The notes beneath the pieces were generated by a model that did not search any database, was not told the DNA's origin, and was given only the letters and a program-made list of their open reading frames with translations. Position numbers and translations under genes: made by a program. Below, piece after piece: positions 1 to 15,965 of a stretch of DNA of 64,000 bases. The stretch covers positions 31,529,310 through 31,593,309 of the forward strand of contig NC_068352.1 of the NCBI RefSeq assembly GCF_014633365.1. Reading direction: 5' to 3'. How positions within the stretch are numbered: the first letter of the stretch is position 1; each line of letters opens with the position of its first letter. This DNA is from Diospyros lotus. Its lineage: Eukaryota > Streptophyta > Magnoliopsida > Ericales > Ebenaceae.

Positions 1-640
1 AATAGGATTGTCGGAAATGATTTTTAAGTAACTTTTCCACAAAAAGATTTTCGTGGGGGGTTGAGAATCTAAGTTTTCTATAGACTTGGGAATATTTTTA
101 ACAAAAAAAAAAAGACTAAACCATCTCTTACCCTTTTATAACCCCATACAAACATATTATATATATTAAATATATTATATATACATATATTTATATATTA
201 TATATTATATATAAAAATATATATTATAATATATTTATATTATTTATTATAAAATATTATACATATATATTATGTATATATATATTATATATATTATATA
301 TACACATGCATATATATATATAATGTGTAAACAAATGATATTTTTTTGATTTTCTAGAGATGTTATGGGTCCTAATATTTTATCTAGTAGAAGAAATTTA
401 TTATTTTTTAATAAAAAATTAAATAAGGGTAATTTTAAAAAAAGAACATGAATTCCCAATAATGTTACATTTAAACTAAACATAGGAATGTAAAATTCTC
501 AAAAAAGAATACTCAATATTCCTGAGAATGTTTAAAGCTAACCAAACATAGAATTGCATAAATTCTGGGAATTAAATATTTCCAAGAGTATTCCCAAGAA
601 TCATGAATCCTTGGAATTTAAAAACTTCTCCCGTACCAAA
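1..640. repeat. AT-rich low-complexity DNA with TA microsatellite
   Basis: No gene is supported here. Positions about 150-330 are almost pure A/T with repeated TATATA runs, a degenerate TA microsatellite. Short open frames in it consist of low-complexity Ile/Tyr residues and are not believable proteins. Confidence 0.8.
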
Positions 641-784
641 CGTCCCTTAAGTGTATGGCATATGTTATACTCTTTTAGCACAAACAAAAAAAGAACTGCC
701 ATCTTTTCATACACCCTGTCAGTCTACTCTCAACCTCTGGCAAATATTCAAAATCTATTAACACCTAATTAGTGATCAAAACGC

Positions 785-2822
785 CACAATCTGATGTTGG
801 AATTCATGAATGATGTTGATGAATATTTTGTAATTCTCTCTATCTTTTTTTTTTTGTGATCTCTTCTCCATTTCTTCTGAATACTCTCATCTTCTTATTG
901 TTTCTATTCGATATCTCCCTCTAAATTCTCTACTAATCTTTCAAAATTTCCTTTCACACCATAGCTTAACCCTAGGGATGTGGCAACCAATATCAAAGTA
1001 GCTAGGTGATTCCTAGCCTATCAGTTCATATATTCAAGTGAGTAGCAAATTCCGAGCAATTAGAATTCTTGACAATTTAGGACAAAAGTGTACACTGATT
1101 AGGATTGGTGAGTTGGAGATCACCTGGGTGAAGACCACGGCTATCTCCTTTGACTTTTCCAGCAAGTTGGTAGCAGACGAACCCAATGATGGCAGAAGGG
1201 ACATGGATGAAACAATTGGAGTCACGGTTGGATGCAATGGAGCTAGGCATTCAACAGAACCAGGAGCAAATAGAAGGGAGATTAGAAACGATGGAGCTTG
1301 GCCTCCGCCAAACCCGAGAAGAACTGAGTCGAGGCCGAGCGGAAACGATGGCAATGGAAAGAAACCAGAGATAAGATTTCTCCTATTTCCAAGAGGAATT
1401 TTTTGGGTTTGGGCAATAGCTAAGCATAGTCTTAACCCTGTTCTCCAGGCTTCTAAAAGCGAGCTTGCCGATGGATTTTTCACTGAGGAACCTAGCTCCA
1501 ATACTCGTAGGGGGCCGATCCGAACGTCACACTCTAGACCAAGCAATGGCAAATGAGCCACCCGAGATAAGGACGAAACCAGTGGCGAAGGGTGCTGAGG
1601 CCCATCAGAATTCAATTCTTATGCCAAGACTCGACATTCTAGTATTCAAAGGAGACAACCCAAGATAGTGGGTTTGCAGGTGTGAATGGTTTTTTTATCA
1701 ATACTGGGTGGTGAAAGAGCATAAGGTAAACATAACAGCAACATACCTTAATGACACTAGGGATATATGGTTTCAAGGGTGGAGTTGGGGAAGAACAATC
1801 TTAAGCTGGCTGGAGTTTGTAAAAGGATTGTGAAACGAAAAATGGTGGGCATTCTAAAAGAATTTAACAAAATAAAGCAAAAAGGATCAGTGGACGAGTA
1901 TCTCATGAGGTTTGAAGAACTTAAGGTGTTGATTGATGTCGCTCACCCCACGCTGGACAAAGCCTACATTGTATCTAGTTTCATCAGTGGGTTAAATGAG
2001 GAGTTACAACCAATAGTCAAGATGATGCAACCCACTACCGTCAATCAGGTTGCAGCAAAGGCCAAACTATATGAGATGGCCCTAAAGGCTATTTTTAAAA
2101 AGCACGGAGTTATAACAAAAAGGTATCCTCAAAGCAGTTAGGAGGTGGGAGAAAATGCTAGGAAGATAGCCTCAAATTAGACTCAGGGAAAAGAGCATCC
2201 TAGTGTTGCCAAATCTCTTATTATGGAGTCCAAGAGAAGATTTGGACTATGTTTTAAATGCGGGGACAAATTCAATTCAGGCCACCAATATAGAAGGCAA
2301 TTGTTGCATATGGAGGGTTTAAAGGAAAAATATGAAGTAGGAGAGCCAGCTAGAGTTGGATAAAGGAACAACGGTAATAAGTTTCTTAGGAATAAGAAAC
2401 ATTTCAATGGGGGAAAATTTGTCACATTCCAAGGGTAGTATTTGTAATTTTAGTTTTTTTTATTTTTAATTTCTATTTATGTTATGACTATTTATCTTGT
2501 AACTAGAAACTGTTAAGATATTTTTTCTTTTTGTCTATTCTCCTATCTTATAGCTAAGGCAGTTACAACCTTTGTCGTGTAACTAAAGTGATTGCAGCTG
2601 TGAGCCTATATATTGAGCCACATCCTAACGTTGGAATTCATTAATGATATTGATGAATATTTTGTAATTCTTTCTAATCTTCTTCTTCTCTTTGTGATCT
2701 CTTCTCCCTTCTCTCGAATACTCTCATCTTTTTTATGTTTCTCTCTGATATCTCCCTTTAAATTCTCTATTAATCTTCCAAAATTCCCTTTCACACCATA
2801 GCTAAACCGTAGGGGTGTGACA
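785..2822 (+). mobile_element. Degenerate Ty3/gypsy retrotransposon (unit 1)
   Basis: The 3' LTR spans 2420-2822 (TGTCACATTCC to GTGTGACA). A truncated 5' LTR remnant lies at 785-985 and is followed by a weak initiator-methionine-tRNA primer site (ATATCAAAGTAGC). The interior encodes broken gag pieces in several frames: a coiled N-terminal part around 1186-1374, a retrotransposon gag domain around 1850-2115 (GSVDEYLMRFEELKVL, VSSFISGLNEEL), and a CCHC-like knuckle around 2245-2290 (CFKCGDKFNSGHQY, where the last Cys is replaced by Tyr). No protease, reverse transcriptase or integrase remains. The element is non-autonomous and dead. Confidence 0.85.
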
Positions 2823-3174
2823 TGATGTTGGTTCAAATTTTCATGAGTATTTTGAATTCGTTATGTATTCACAGGGTTTGCCATTGTGGATCAAAACAGG
2901 CACTTTATGATGCATCTGGTTCCTCTTGTAGTATGTATATAGATCTACTTTAAACACACATAAATTGGTGAAACAAATCACTAAAATTGACATCAACACA
3001 ATACATTATAGCATATTGTTAATACTTCAGATGAAACACTGAAAAACACAGATACAAACAACTACTCGAAGCCTTTACTTTATTATGAGCCACTCCTTAC
3101 ATAAACAACCAAATAGGGAGTGAAAAGGGCCAAGACATTCGTATCATTCACAACCATATCTCTGCTAAACCCTT

Positions 3175-4832
<1,658 letters not shown>

Positions 4833-4887
4833 CTAATGTAGTGTTTTCTGATTCTGGGTGGGTGCCATGAGAGTGGGTTCGAGTGAG

Positions 4888-4894
4888 TATTTAT
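4888..4894 (-). promoter_or_regulatory. Probable TATA box of GST copy 1
   Basis: On the minus strand the sequence reads CCATAAATACTC, about 86 bp upstream of the ATG at 4802. The element and spacing are conserved in copy 2, where the sequence is identical. Confidence 0.5.
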
Positions 4895-5146
4895 GGAGGA
4901 GATTAGCTTGACCTTGAAGCTGAAAAATTCGGCAGTCAAATTTTCTCTCTTTCTGGGTTTCTGCGGTCTTGATCTTCGATGGGATTGTCATTGCTTGCAT
5001 CATGTTTATAGGATTCAAATGTCTTTGCATTTGGAGCTCACGGCTGACATCTGTTTCCATTAATTTTTGTTATTAAAGATAACATTTTTAAAGGCAGGCT
5101 CACGTAAACCTTCACTTACACTCGATTTTATTTAATATTTTGAATT

Positions 5147-5262
5147 CCCTGAGAAGACAATTGATTGAAGTTAGTACTGTTGGATGCTATGCAAATTATG
5201 CATGCCCTGAGAAGACAATTGATTGAAGTTAATAATGTTGGATGCTATGCAAATTATTATTT
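5147..5262 (+). repeat. 58-bp tandem duplication in unit 1 spacer
   Basis: Two adjacent copies (5147-5204 and 5205-5262) both begin CCCTGAGAAGACAATTGATT. They differ at a few positions. Units 2 and 3 do not have the doubled form. Confidence 0.75.
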
Positions 5263-7085
5263 CAATTTTTAATATATATATATATATATATATATTTGAG
5301 GGAGGAAAACCTCCCACGACTTCTCCCTTGATTAGCCACCTTTCGTCTCTTTTTTTTTTTCTTCTCTCCTTCTTCCTTCTCTGAAAATAAGGGTTCTTTT
5401 TTTGAAAAGAAAATGAGAATTCTCAAAAGAATTTATCACTAGAAAGAATTCTTAGAAGAATTAATAAATAGAATTTTCAGAAGAATTATTCTACAAAATT
5501 CTTGTTTTTTCAATTTTAATAACGTTCAATTTTATTGTAAGGTTTTAAAATTTGTACTAACTTTTTAGTCTGTAAATCGATGTATCTTGAAAAACAAATG
5601 TTAATTAATTTCTAGCACTTTCAATACGGCGACAAATCTATTTTAAGGGAACTGTATGCTACACAAATCTTGATTTTATTATCTCTTTATATATTATTGT
5701 GTTTTAATTTTTTTCTTACATAGTATTATATTATTTTAACATTTCTGTTCTGTTAATTTAAATATAGTATTACAATAATTATATTTTTGAGCAATAATTA
5801 TAATATTATAATTATAAATATATTTATTATTTAATATAATTATTTTAATTATAATTGGTTAACAATCTTTAATCGGATAACGAAGGACAAGGAGTATAAG
5901 TACATTGAAAAAACAATTTATTACATTTTTTTAACAATTTGAGCACTCAAGACTGCCTTAGTAATACTACATGAACAAAATTTATGTCATGACGATTATA
6001 AATGAATATTTCTCAATAAATTATACCAAATATCTTTGAAATTTGATAAAAAAACAAAAACACCCTTTAACAAATTAAAAAAAAATGGCAAAGAACACCA
6101 TTAACATTATAACAAAATGGTCTATTGTCCAATACAAATAACAATTATGTTGCCCTAAACACAATTACCTCCGACTAACTCACGTCAGATAATCGGATAA
6201 TTGATCATTCTTCTAATATTATGTATCAGTTTTCCTTTAAAATTATTAAAGAATGATTATTATTTTTTTATAATTTCAAATATGCCTTTCACCTCGCCTT
6301 TCCTCTCTCTTTTTTAATTCTTTTTAATTATAGACCATCCGCCATGGTGTATCGACACCGAAGCCCCGAGAGAGAGAGACTTGGATCAATTGAAAGAGAG
6401 AAAATAATAATACCCACCTCTCCACCAATACCATGTCTCATATTCTCCTTTCTTTTTCTAAATCCATATCCCTCTTCAATCACAGTGGACTTGTAACAAC
6501 TGTGGGCCCAACCCAACGACTCTGACCGTTGCAATTCATGAACCGAACAGGACTTCACTTGCAATCAACTCTCATTTCCCTCTCTCTCTCTCTCTCTCTC
6601 TTTCCTTTTCTCCTCTGCTCGCTTCCAATTTGTGGCAAACCCTAAATCAAACCCCTATCAAACTGCACTAGGACCGATTGGGAGAGAAATAGAGCAAAAT
6701 TTGTGTTGGATTGGCGAAGCTTGTCACTAGAGATAATAGAGATGGAAGGATGGAGATGTGAGAGAAAACGATGCCAAAGGATGTGAGACTCCTACTGTTG
6801 CTGTTGAAGAAGATGAATTGCTCGACCTAAAGAAGTGATGATCGAACAAATTGTATTGTGGGATGGAAAGAGAGAGACTGAGGCTAAGAGAAAGAGATAT
6901 GAGACTTTACGTAAAATGGTCTACTTCATGCAACAAATACCCTATGAGAGTAATCACTAATCATTTTCATTTTTAATATATATTATCAAGACTCTCTTTT
7001 GTTTTAATACCAAATCTCAAGGGCACTCAATACAACTTACCCAATTTTCTTTATGTTAATGATGTTTCACAATAATAAAATTATT
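5263..7085. other. Array spacer: AT-rich stretch plus conserved tail
   Basis: 5263-6290 is AT-rich with a TA microsatellite at 5271-5296 and homopolymer runs; no gene is seen. 6290-7085 contains a segment repeated in units 2 (13,130-14,810, interrupted) and 3 (16,600-17,360). It includes GGGCCCAACCC, a CT microsatellite near 6580-6600 and mixed-frame open stretches. No recognisable protein is encoded, and the function is unknown. Confidence 0.7.
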
Positions 7086-7642
7086 GTAACACCTAATTAA
7101 TAGTGATCAAAACGCCAAGCATAATGCAGGACAGGAGGTCTTACACAATCTATCCAAACTTTTAACTAAAGAAATTAATGTTCAGGGTGCAACTAATCCA
7201 GACTAGTGTTCTGGGCTCATTTCATTTATAAACCATTCGTTGGCAGTATATGATGCATATCTGAATCAATGAAATACAGAAGAATACTAGCTTCCCAGTA
7301 GATGAGAGGACAATTCCAACTATTTTTTTCATTTTCTGTTCCATTTTTTGGAAGTAAAAAGACTGAATTAATATAGATCCAAGAGCACCATTCCAACCAC
7401 ATTTTTATGGGAAAATTCAATGCATCCATAAAATAAGGATGGTATACCAACCTTCATAGTTGCAAATGAGAAAAAACTTTCAGCAATCTGCCTAACTCGG
7501 CCCTTTAATCTCAAGTTTGACCAGTGAGGCACCTATGTACCAATTGATGAAACATCAAATGAATATGAAGCCATGTCAATTGTCAAATGTTAGGACAAGA
7601 AAGAACTCACAACCAGAAAAACCAACCTTGGCATCAATGAAG

Positions 7643-8667
7643 TGTCGTATTCCAAGGTAGTATTTGTAATTTTGATTTTATTTTCTATTTTTAATTTTTA
7701 TTTCTATTATGGCTATTTGTCAATTAAAGGATCGGTGGACGAGTATCTTGTGAGGTTTGAAGAACTTAAGGTGTTGATTGATGTCGCTCACCCCACACTA
7801 GACAAAGTCTACTTTGTATCCAGTTTCATCAATGGGTTAAATGAGGAGTTACGATCGATAGTCAAGATGATGCAGCCCACTACCGTCAATCAAGTTGCAG
7901 CAAAGGCCAAACTGTAGGAGATGGCCCTAAATGTTATTTTTAAAAAGCACGGAACTATAACAGAAAGATATCCTCAAAGCAGTCAGTAGGTGAGAAAAAA
8001 TGCTAGGAATGCAACCTCAAATTGGACTCAAGGAAAATAGCATCCTAGTGTTGCCAAATCTCTTATTATGGAGTCCAAGAAAAGACTTAGACTATGCTTT
8101 AAATACGGGGACAAATTCAGTCTGGGCCACCAATATAGAAAGCAATTGTTGCATATAGAGGGTTTAAAGAAAAAAGATGAAGTAGGAGAGCCAATCGAAG
8201 TTGGATAAAGGAACGGCGATAATAACTTTCTTGTGGATAAGAAACATTTCAATGGGAGAAAATTTATCACATTCCAAGAGTAGTATTTGTAATTTTAGTT
8301 TTTTTTTTATTTTTAATTTCTATTTATGTTATGACTATTTGTCTTATTACTAGAGACTGTTAGGATATTTTTTCTTTTTGTCTATTCCCTTATCTTATAG
8401 CTAAGGCAGTTACAGTCTTTGTCATGTGACTAAAATGATTGCAACTATGAGCCTATATATTGAGACACATCCTGACGTTGGAATTCATTAATGATATTAA
8501 TGAATATTTTGTAATTCTCTTTAATTTTCTTCTCTTTGTGATATCTTCTCCCTTTCTCTTGAATACTTTCATCTTCTTGATGTTTCTCTCTGATATCTCT
8601 CTTTAAATTCTCTATTAATCTTCCAAAATTCCCTTTCACACCATAGCTAAACCGTAGGGGTGTGACA
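7643..8667 (+). mobile_element. Internally deleted gypsy element (unit 2) with 5-bp TSD
   Basis: The 5' LTR is reduced to about 80 bp (7643-7722) and is fused directly to a gag fragment (GSVDEYLVRFEELKVL and onwards, about 7725-7917). The 3' LTR is full at 8265-8667, though its first dinucleotide is TA rather than TG. Perfect target duplications TGAAG flank it at 7638-7642 and 8668-8672. The same insertion site is used in units 1 and 3. Confidence 0.88.
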
Positions 8668-9018
8668 TGAAGTTGGTTCAAATTTTCACAAGTAAATTGA
8701 ATTCGTTATGTATTCACAGGGTTTGCCATTGTGGATCAAAACAGGCACTTTATGATGCATCTGGTTCCTCTTGTAGTATGTATATAGATCTACTTTAAAC
8801 ACACATAAATTGGTGAAACAAATCACTAAAATTGACATCAACACAATACATTATAGCATATTGTTAATACTTCAGATGAAACACTGAAAAACACAGATAC
8901 AGACAACTACTCGAAGCCCTACTTTATTATGAGCCACTCCTTACATAAACAACCAAATAGGGAGTGAAATGGGCCAAGACATTCGTATCATTCACAACCA
9001 TATCTCTGCTAAAACCTT

Positions 9019-10709
<1,691 letters not shown>

Positions 10710-10764
10710 CTAATGTAGTGTTTTCTGATTCTGGGTGGGTGCCATGAGAGTGGGTTCGAGTGAG

Positions 10765-10771
10765 TATTTAT
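10765..10771 (-). promoter_or_regulatory. Probable TATA box of GST copy 2
   Basis: The minus strand reads CCATAAATACTC about 86 bp upstream of the ATG at 10,679. It is identical in sequence and position to the element of copy 1, so the two copies probably began with the same core promoter. Confidence 0.5.
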
Positions 10772-10989
10772 GGAGGAGATTAGCTTGACCTTGAAGCTGA
10801 AAAATTCGGCAGTCAAATTTTCTCTCTTTCTGGGTTTCTGCGGTCTTGATCTTCGATGGGATTGTCATTGCTTGCATCATGTTTACAGGATTCAAATGTC
10901 TTTGCATTTGGAGCTCACGGCTGACATCTTTTTCCATTAATTTTTGTTATTAAAGATGACATTTTTAAAGGCAGGCTCACGTAAACCTT

Positions 10990-12700
10990 CAGTTACACTC
11001 AATTCTATTTAATATTTACTAAATATAACATCAACCGTGTTAGGTGACAGACTTAGGTTCCATTTATTTAAGATTGTAAAATATTATAAGTAATATCTTA
11101 TTATAATTATGATATACCTTTTATCATTACATAATTTATCTCATGTAGTACTAATAGATTGTTACATAATTTATCTCACATAATACTAATAGATTGTTGA
11201 GGGTATGGTCGCCTATTTAAATTTTTTTATTTACGTATCTTTTACAAGAAGAGTTTATCGTATCATTTACATCTAAGTAAAATCTTATCAAAAATTTAAC
11301 CACAGTTTCATGCTTTCTAAAATAAATAAACTTGTGAACCATAAGATACTATTAAGTCATAGAATATGGAACAAGAAGAAGCTCACTGAAAAATTTGTAT
11401 ATGTACGTGTTCAAATTGATATTTGGGTAAATAAAAAATTAATTAAAAAATAATTTGAAATATGTGTATTATAATATATAATTTATATTATTATAAAAGT
11501 AAAAAAAATACAAAAAATATATTATATATTAAATTATGAGAGTGTACTATGCATATATTGTGAAGACGTCTTATTAAAGTTAATAAGTTTGGATACTATG
11601 CAAATTACTATTTTAATTTTTAATATATATATATATATATATAATTGAGGGAGGAAAACCTCCCACCAGTTCTCCCTTAATTAGCCACCTTTCTCCCTTA
11701 ATTGGCCACCTGTCTGCTCTTTCTTCTTCTTCCTTTTCCATCTTATTTTCTCTTCTCTCCTTCTTCTTCCTCTTATGTAAATAAGGGTTCTTTTTCTAAA
11801 AAAAAAAAAAGAATTCTCGAAAGAATTTATCAATAGAAAGAAGTCTTAGAAGAATTAATAAATAGAATTTTCAGAAGAATTATTCTACAAAATTCTTGTT
11901 TTTCTAATTTTAATAATGTTCAATTTTACTGTAAAGTTTTAAAATTTGTGCTAACTTTTCAGTCTGTAAATCGTTGTATCCCGAAAAACAAACGCTAATT
12001 AACTTTTAGCACCTTCAATAAGACAGCGAATCTATTTTGAGAGAACTGTGTGTTACACAAATCTTGATTTTATCATCTCTTTATATATTGTTGTGTTTTT
12101 ATTTTTTCCTTACATAATATTATATTATTTTAATATTTCTATTATGTTGATTTAAATACAGTATTACAATAATTATATTTTTGAGAAATAATTATAATAT
12201 TATAATTATAAATATATTTATTGTTCAATATAATTATTTTAATTATAGTTGGCTAACAATCTTTAATGGGATAATGAAGAGCAGAGAGTATAAGTACATT
12301 GAAGAAAAATTTTATTATATTTTTCTAACAATTTGAACACTCGAGACTGCTTTAGTAATACTACATAAACAATATTTATGTCATGACAATTATAAATGAG
12401 TATTTCTCAATAAATTATACTAAATATCTTTGAAAATTGACCAAAAAAAACAAAAACACCCTTTAATATATTAAAAAAAATGGCAAAGAGCACCATTAAC
12501 GTTATAGTAGAATGGTCTATTATTCGATGCAAATAACAATTATGCTGCCCTAAACTTAATTATTTTCGATTAACCTCAGTTGAACAACAAATCATTCTTC
12601 TAATATTATAAGTGATGTAACCCTTTTCCCTCAAAATTATTAAGGAATGATTGTTAATTTTTTATAATTTCAAAGACACGTCACCTCACCTCACCTTTTC
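10990..12700. other. AT-rich spacer of unit 2
   Basis: No gene is seen. The DNA is AT-rich, with a TA run near 11,623-11,643 followed by sequence shared with unit 1 at 5290-6250. The part at 11,020-11,580 is missing from unit 1 but partly present in unit 3 (15,980-16,340). Confidence 0.75.
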
Positions 12701-13124
12701 TTGAGTCGTTCAACAGGCCCGATGGGTCTGTCGAGCGGCTCACAAAGATGGGGCAAAAAGACAATTTTGCCCTTGCTCACTTTACAAATTTACAAAGCGG
12801 GTCACTGCCCCCCTCGTTTTGCACGTCTCCCCTGCCTGCCATGGCCACCGCTCGCCTCTCCGTCACGCCTCGCTGCAGTCGCCCGACCTCACCTCCGTCT
12901 CCTCATTGCCATCACCGCCTCGCCTTGTCGATAGTCGATGCAACGACTGTCGGCGAGGCGACGGAGGCGAGGCACAGCGAAAAGGCGAGCGACGGCCATG
13001 GCAAGTAGGGGAAACGCGCAAAGCGGGGGGGAATCCATGGGAGGGGGAGAGCAAGGTGTGGGAGCAAAATGGTCTTTTTGCCCCCTTTCTGTAAACCCGT
13101 CGATAAGCTCGTCGGGCTCTCTAG
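12701..13124. mobile_element. GC-rich inverted-repeat insertion (MITE-like)
   Basis: A GC-rich block of about 424 bp sits in AT-rich DNA and is absent from the matching place in units 1 and 3. Its ends form an imperfect inverted repeat: GCCCGATGGGTCTGTCGAGC near 12,717 and, reading inward on the other strand from the right end, GCCCGACGAGCTTATCGACG. A short TTTTC flanks both sides as a possible target duplication. The family is unknown. Open frames inside it overlap on both strands and look like composition artefacts. Confidence 0.55.
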
Positions 13125-13364
13125 CATTTTCCTATTTTCTCTCTCTTTTTTAATTCTTTTTAATTATAGACCATCCACCATGGTGTATCAACACAGAAGC
13201 CCCAAGAAAGAGAGAGAGACTTGATCAATTGAAAGAGAAAAAATAATAATACCCATCTCTCCACCAATGCCATGTCTCATATTCCTTTCTTTTCCTAAAT
13301 CTATATCCACCTTCAATCACAGTGGACTTGTAACAACTGTGGGCCCAACCCAATGACTCTGACC

Positions 13365-14257
13365 TATGTTGCACAGAAACGGAAACAGAAAATGCAGAAA
13401 CGGTATTTTTCAAAAAAGTTAGGAAACGAAAACATAGGGTAAATTGTAATTTTAAAAAATATAGGGGTGTATGTGAAATTAATATATAATTTATATACTA
13501 TAAATCATATTAAGTTATAATTTTGCAAACCCTAGATATATTATTACCCTAGACTATTACCCACAAGCTCTCAGAGACCCACGCCGCTTGTTGTCAATGG
13601 CCGACTGCCGCTACTTCCTCCGTCTGCCACCGTCGTCGACCCGTCGCCTCTCTTGCCGTCGACGCGTCTGTTGCCCTCGCCCTTGCCCTCATCGTCTATC
13701 TCGCCTTTCTCATAGTCGATCTTTGCCATCGTTGCTGCCTCTCTTGGTCGCCATCGACGAGTCTCTTACCCTCACCCTCGCCTTCATCTCGCCTCTCTAC
13801 CAGTCGAAGCGTCTCTACCACCGTCGTTCGCCTCTCCCGCCATCGACGAGTCTCTTGCCCTCACCATCGCGTTCAATCTCGCATCTCTCATAGTCGAAGC
13901 GTTTCTACCGTCGTCACTCGCCTCTCACCCTCGTCGTCGCCCACCGCAGTACACCATCTCTCACCTTGACCATCGTTGCATACTCCATATCTCGCCTCGC
14001 TGCCAACCACCGTCGCCTCACCTCTCGATGATTGTTGTCTTCCTCACAGCAGGTGAGCGACCGTGGTCGCTGGAAACACGTTTCAAGTGTGAAACACATT
14101 TCCCATATTTTTTGTAAATTGCGAAACCGCCCCCAGAACGTTTCGTAATTTACAGAAACGTTCCGAAGGCCGTTTCGGGTCTTCTTCGAGGTTTCCAAAA
14201 TGGAAAACGATTCGAAAATACCGAAACGATACCTCCGAGCTGTTTCCGTGCTTCATA
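13365..14257. mobile_element. Non-autonomous Mutator-like element with 10-bp TSD
   Basis: An 893-bp insertion flanked by perfect direct repeats GACTCTGACC at 13,355-13,364 and 14,258-14,267. Units 1 and 3 have an uninterrupted sequence there. The termini are imperfect inverted repeats (TATGTTGCACAGAAAC and TATGAAGCACGGAAAC). A 9-10-bp target duplication and variable inverted ends fit the Mutator superfamily. The centre is GC-rich with no transposase. Confidence 0.75.
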
Positions 14258-15370
14258 GACTCTGACCGCTGCAATTGATGAATCGAACAAGACTTTGCAA
14301 TCAATTCTCATTCCCCCCTCTCTCTTTCCTTTTCTCCTTTGCTTGCTTCCAATTTGTGGCAAATCCTGAATCAAACCCCTGTCAAACTGCACTAGGACCG
14401 ATTTGGAGAGAAATAGAGCAAAATTTGTGTTGGATTGGCGAAGCTTGTCACTAGAGATGATATAGATGGAAGGATGGGGATGTGAGAGAAAACGATGCCA
14501 AATGATGTGAGACTCCTACTGTTGCTGTTGAAGAAGACGAATTGCTCGACCTAAAGAAGTGATGATCAAACAAATTGTGGGATGGAAAGAGAGAGACTGA
14601 GGCTAAGAGACAGAGATGTGAGAGATTACGTAAAATGGTCTTATTCAAGCAACAAATACCCTATGAGAGTAATCACTAATCATTTTCATTTTTAATATAT
14701 ATTATCAGGACTCTTTTTGTTTTAATACCAAACCTCAAGGGCACTCAATATAACTTACCCAATTTTCTTTATGTTAATGATGTTTTACAATAATAAAATT
14801 ATTGTAACACCTAATTAATAGTGATCAAAACGCCAAGCATAATGTAGGACAGGAGGTCTTACACAATCTATCCAAACTTTTAACTAAAAAAATTAATGTT
14901 CAGGGTGCAACTAATCCAGATAGGTGTTCTGGGCTCATTTCATTCATAAACCATTCGTTGGCAGTATGGTGCTGCATATCTGAATCAACGAAATACAGAA
15001 GAATACTAGCTTCCCAGTAGATGAGAGGACAATTCCAACTCCTTTTTCATTTTCTGTTCCATTTTTTTGAAGTAAAAAAGACTGAATTAATATAGATCCA
15101 AGAGCACCATTCCAACCACATTTTTATGGGAAAAACTCAATGCATCCATAAAATAATTAAATAAGGATGGTATACCAACCTCCATAGTTGCAAATGAGAA
15201 AAAACTTTCAGCAATCTGCCTAACTCGGCCCTTTAATCTCAAGTTTGACCAGTGAGGCACCTATGTACCAATTGATGAAACATCAAATGAATATGAAGCC
15301 ATGTCAATTGTCAAACATTAGGAGAAGAAAGAACACAAAACCAGAAAAACCAACCTTGGCATCAATGAAG

Positions 15371-15764
15371 TGTCATATTCCAAGGTAGTATTTGTAATTT
15401 TGATATTATTTTCTATTTTTAATTTTTATTTCTGTTATGCTTATTTGTGAGCTAAAAGATGTTAGGATATTTTTTCTTTTTTCTTTTCCCTTTTATCCTG
15501 TAATTAAGGTGGTTATAGTCTTTGTCCTATAACTAAAGTGGTTGCAGTTGTAAACCTATATATTGAGCCAGAATCTCTTGAAATTCATGAATGATATTAA
15601 TGAATATTTTATAATTATCTCTAATCTTTTTTTTCTCCCTTTGATCTCTTCTCCCCTTTCTTTAGAATACTCTCATTTTCTTATTATTTATATCTCCTCC
15701 TAAATTCTCTATTAATCTTTCAAAATTCATTTTCACACCATAGCTCAACCCTATGGGTGTGACA
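15371..15764 (+). mobile_element. Solo LTR of the array gypsy element (unit 3)
   Basis: One LTR only (TGTCATATTCC to GTGTGACA), flanked by TGAAG on the left and TAAAG on the right. This is the same site as the TGAAG-flanked copy in unit 2. It fits LTR-LTR recombination that removed the interior. Confidence 0.85.
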
Positions 15765-15965
15765 TAAAGTTGGTTCAAATTTTCAAAAGGATTCAAATGT
15801 TTATAGGATTCAAATTCCCTTTGACATGTTGTCATTGCATGCATCATGTTATAGGATTCAAATGTCTTTGCATTTGGAGCTCACGGCTGACGTCTGTTTC
15901 CGTTAACTTTTGTTATTAAAGATAACATTTTTAAAGGCAGGCTCCCATAAACCTTCTGTTACACT
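15765..15965 (-). pseudogene. Remnant of GST 5' flank, coding region deleted
   Basis: Immediately after the solo LTR the sequence keeps the start of the GST 3' flank (GTTGGTTCAAATTTTC). It then jumps to the GST upstream flank (GGATTCAAATGTCTTTGCAT, GAGCTCACGGCTGAC), which matches 5000-5110 and 10,880-10,990. Both exons, the intron and the TATA region are gone. Short GGATTCAAAT repeats at the junction suggest a local deletion or misalignment. Confidence 0.7.

Noticed and set aside
12701..13153. Several 60-100-codon frames on both strands in the GC-rich block
   Set aside because: High GC lowers stop frequency. The frames overlap in all phases and are rich in Arg/Pro/Ser; insertion-element composition explains them.
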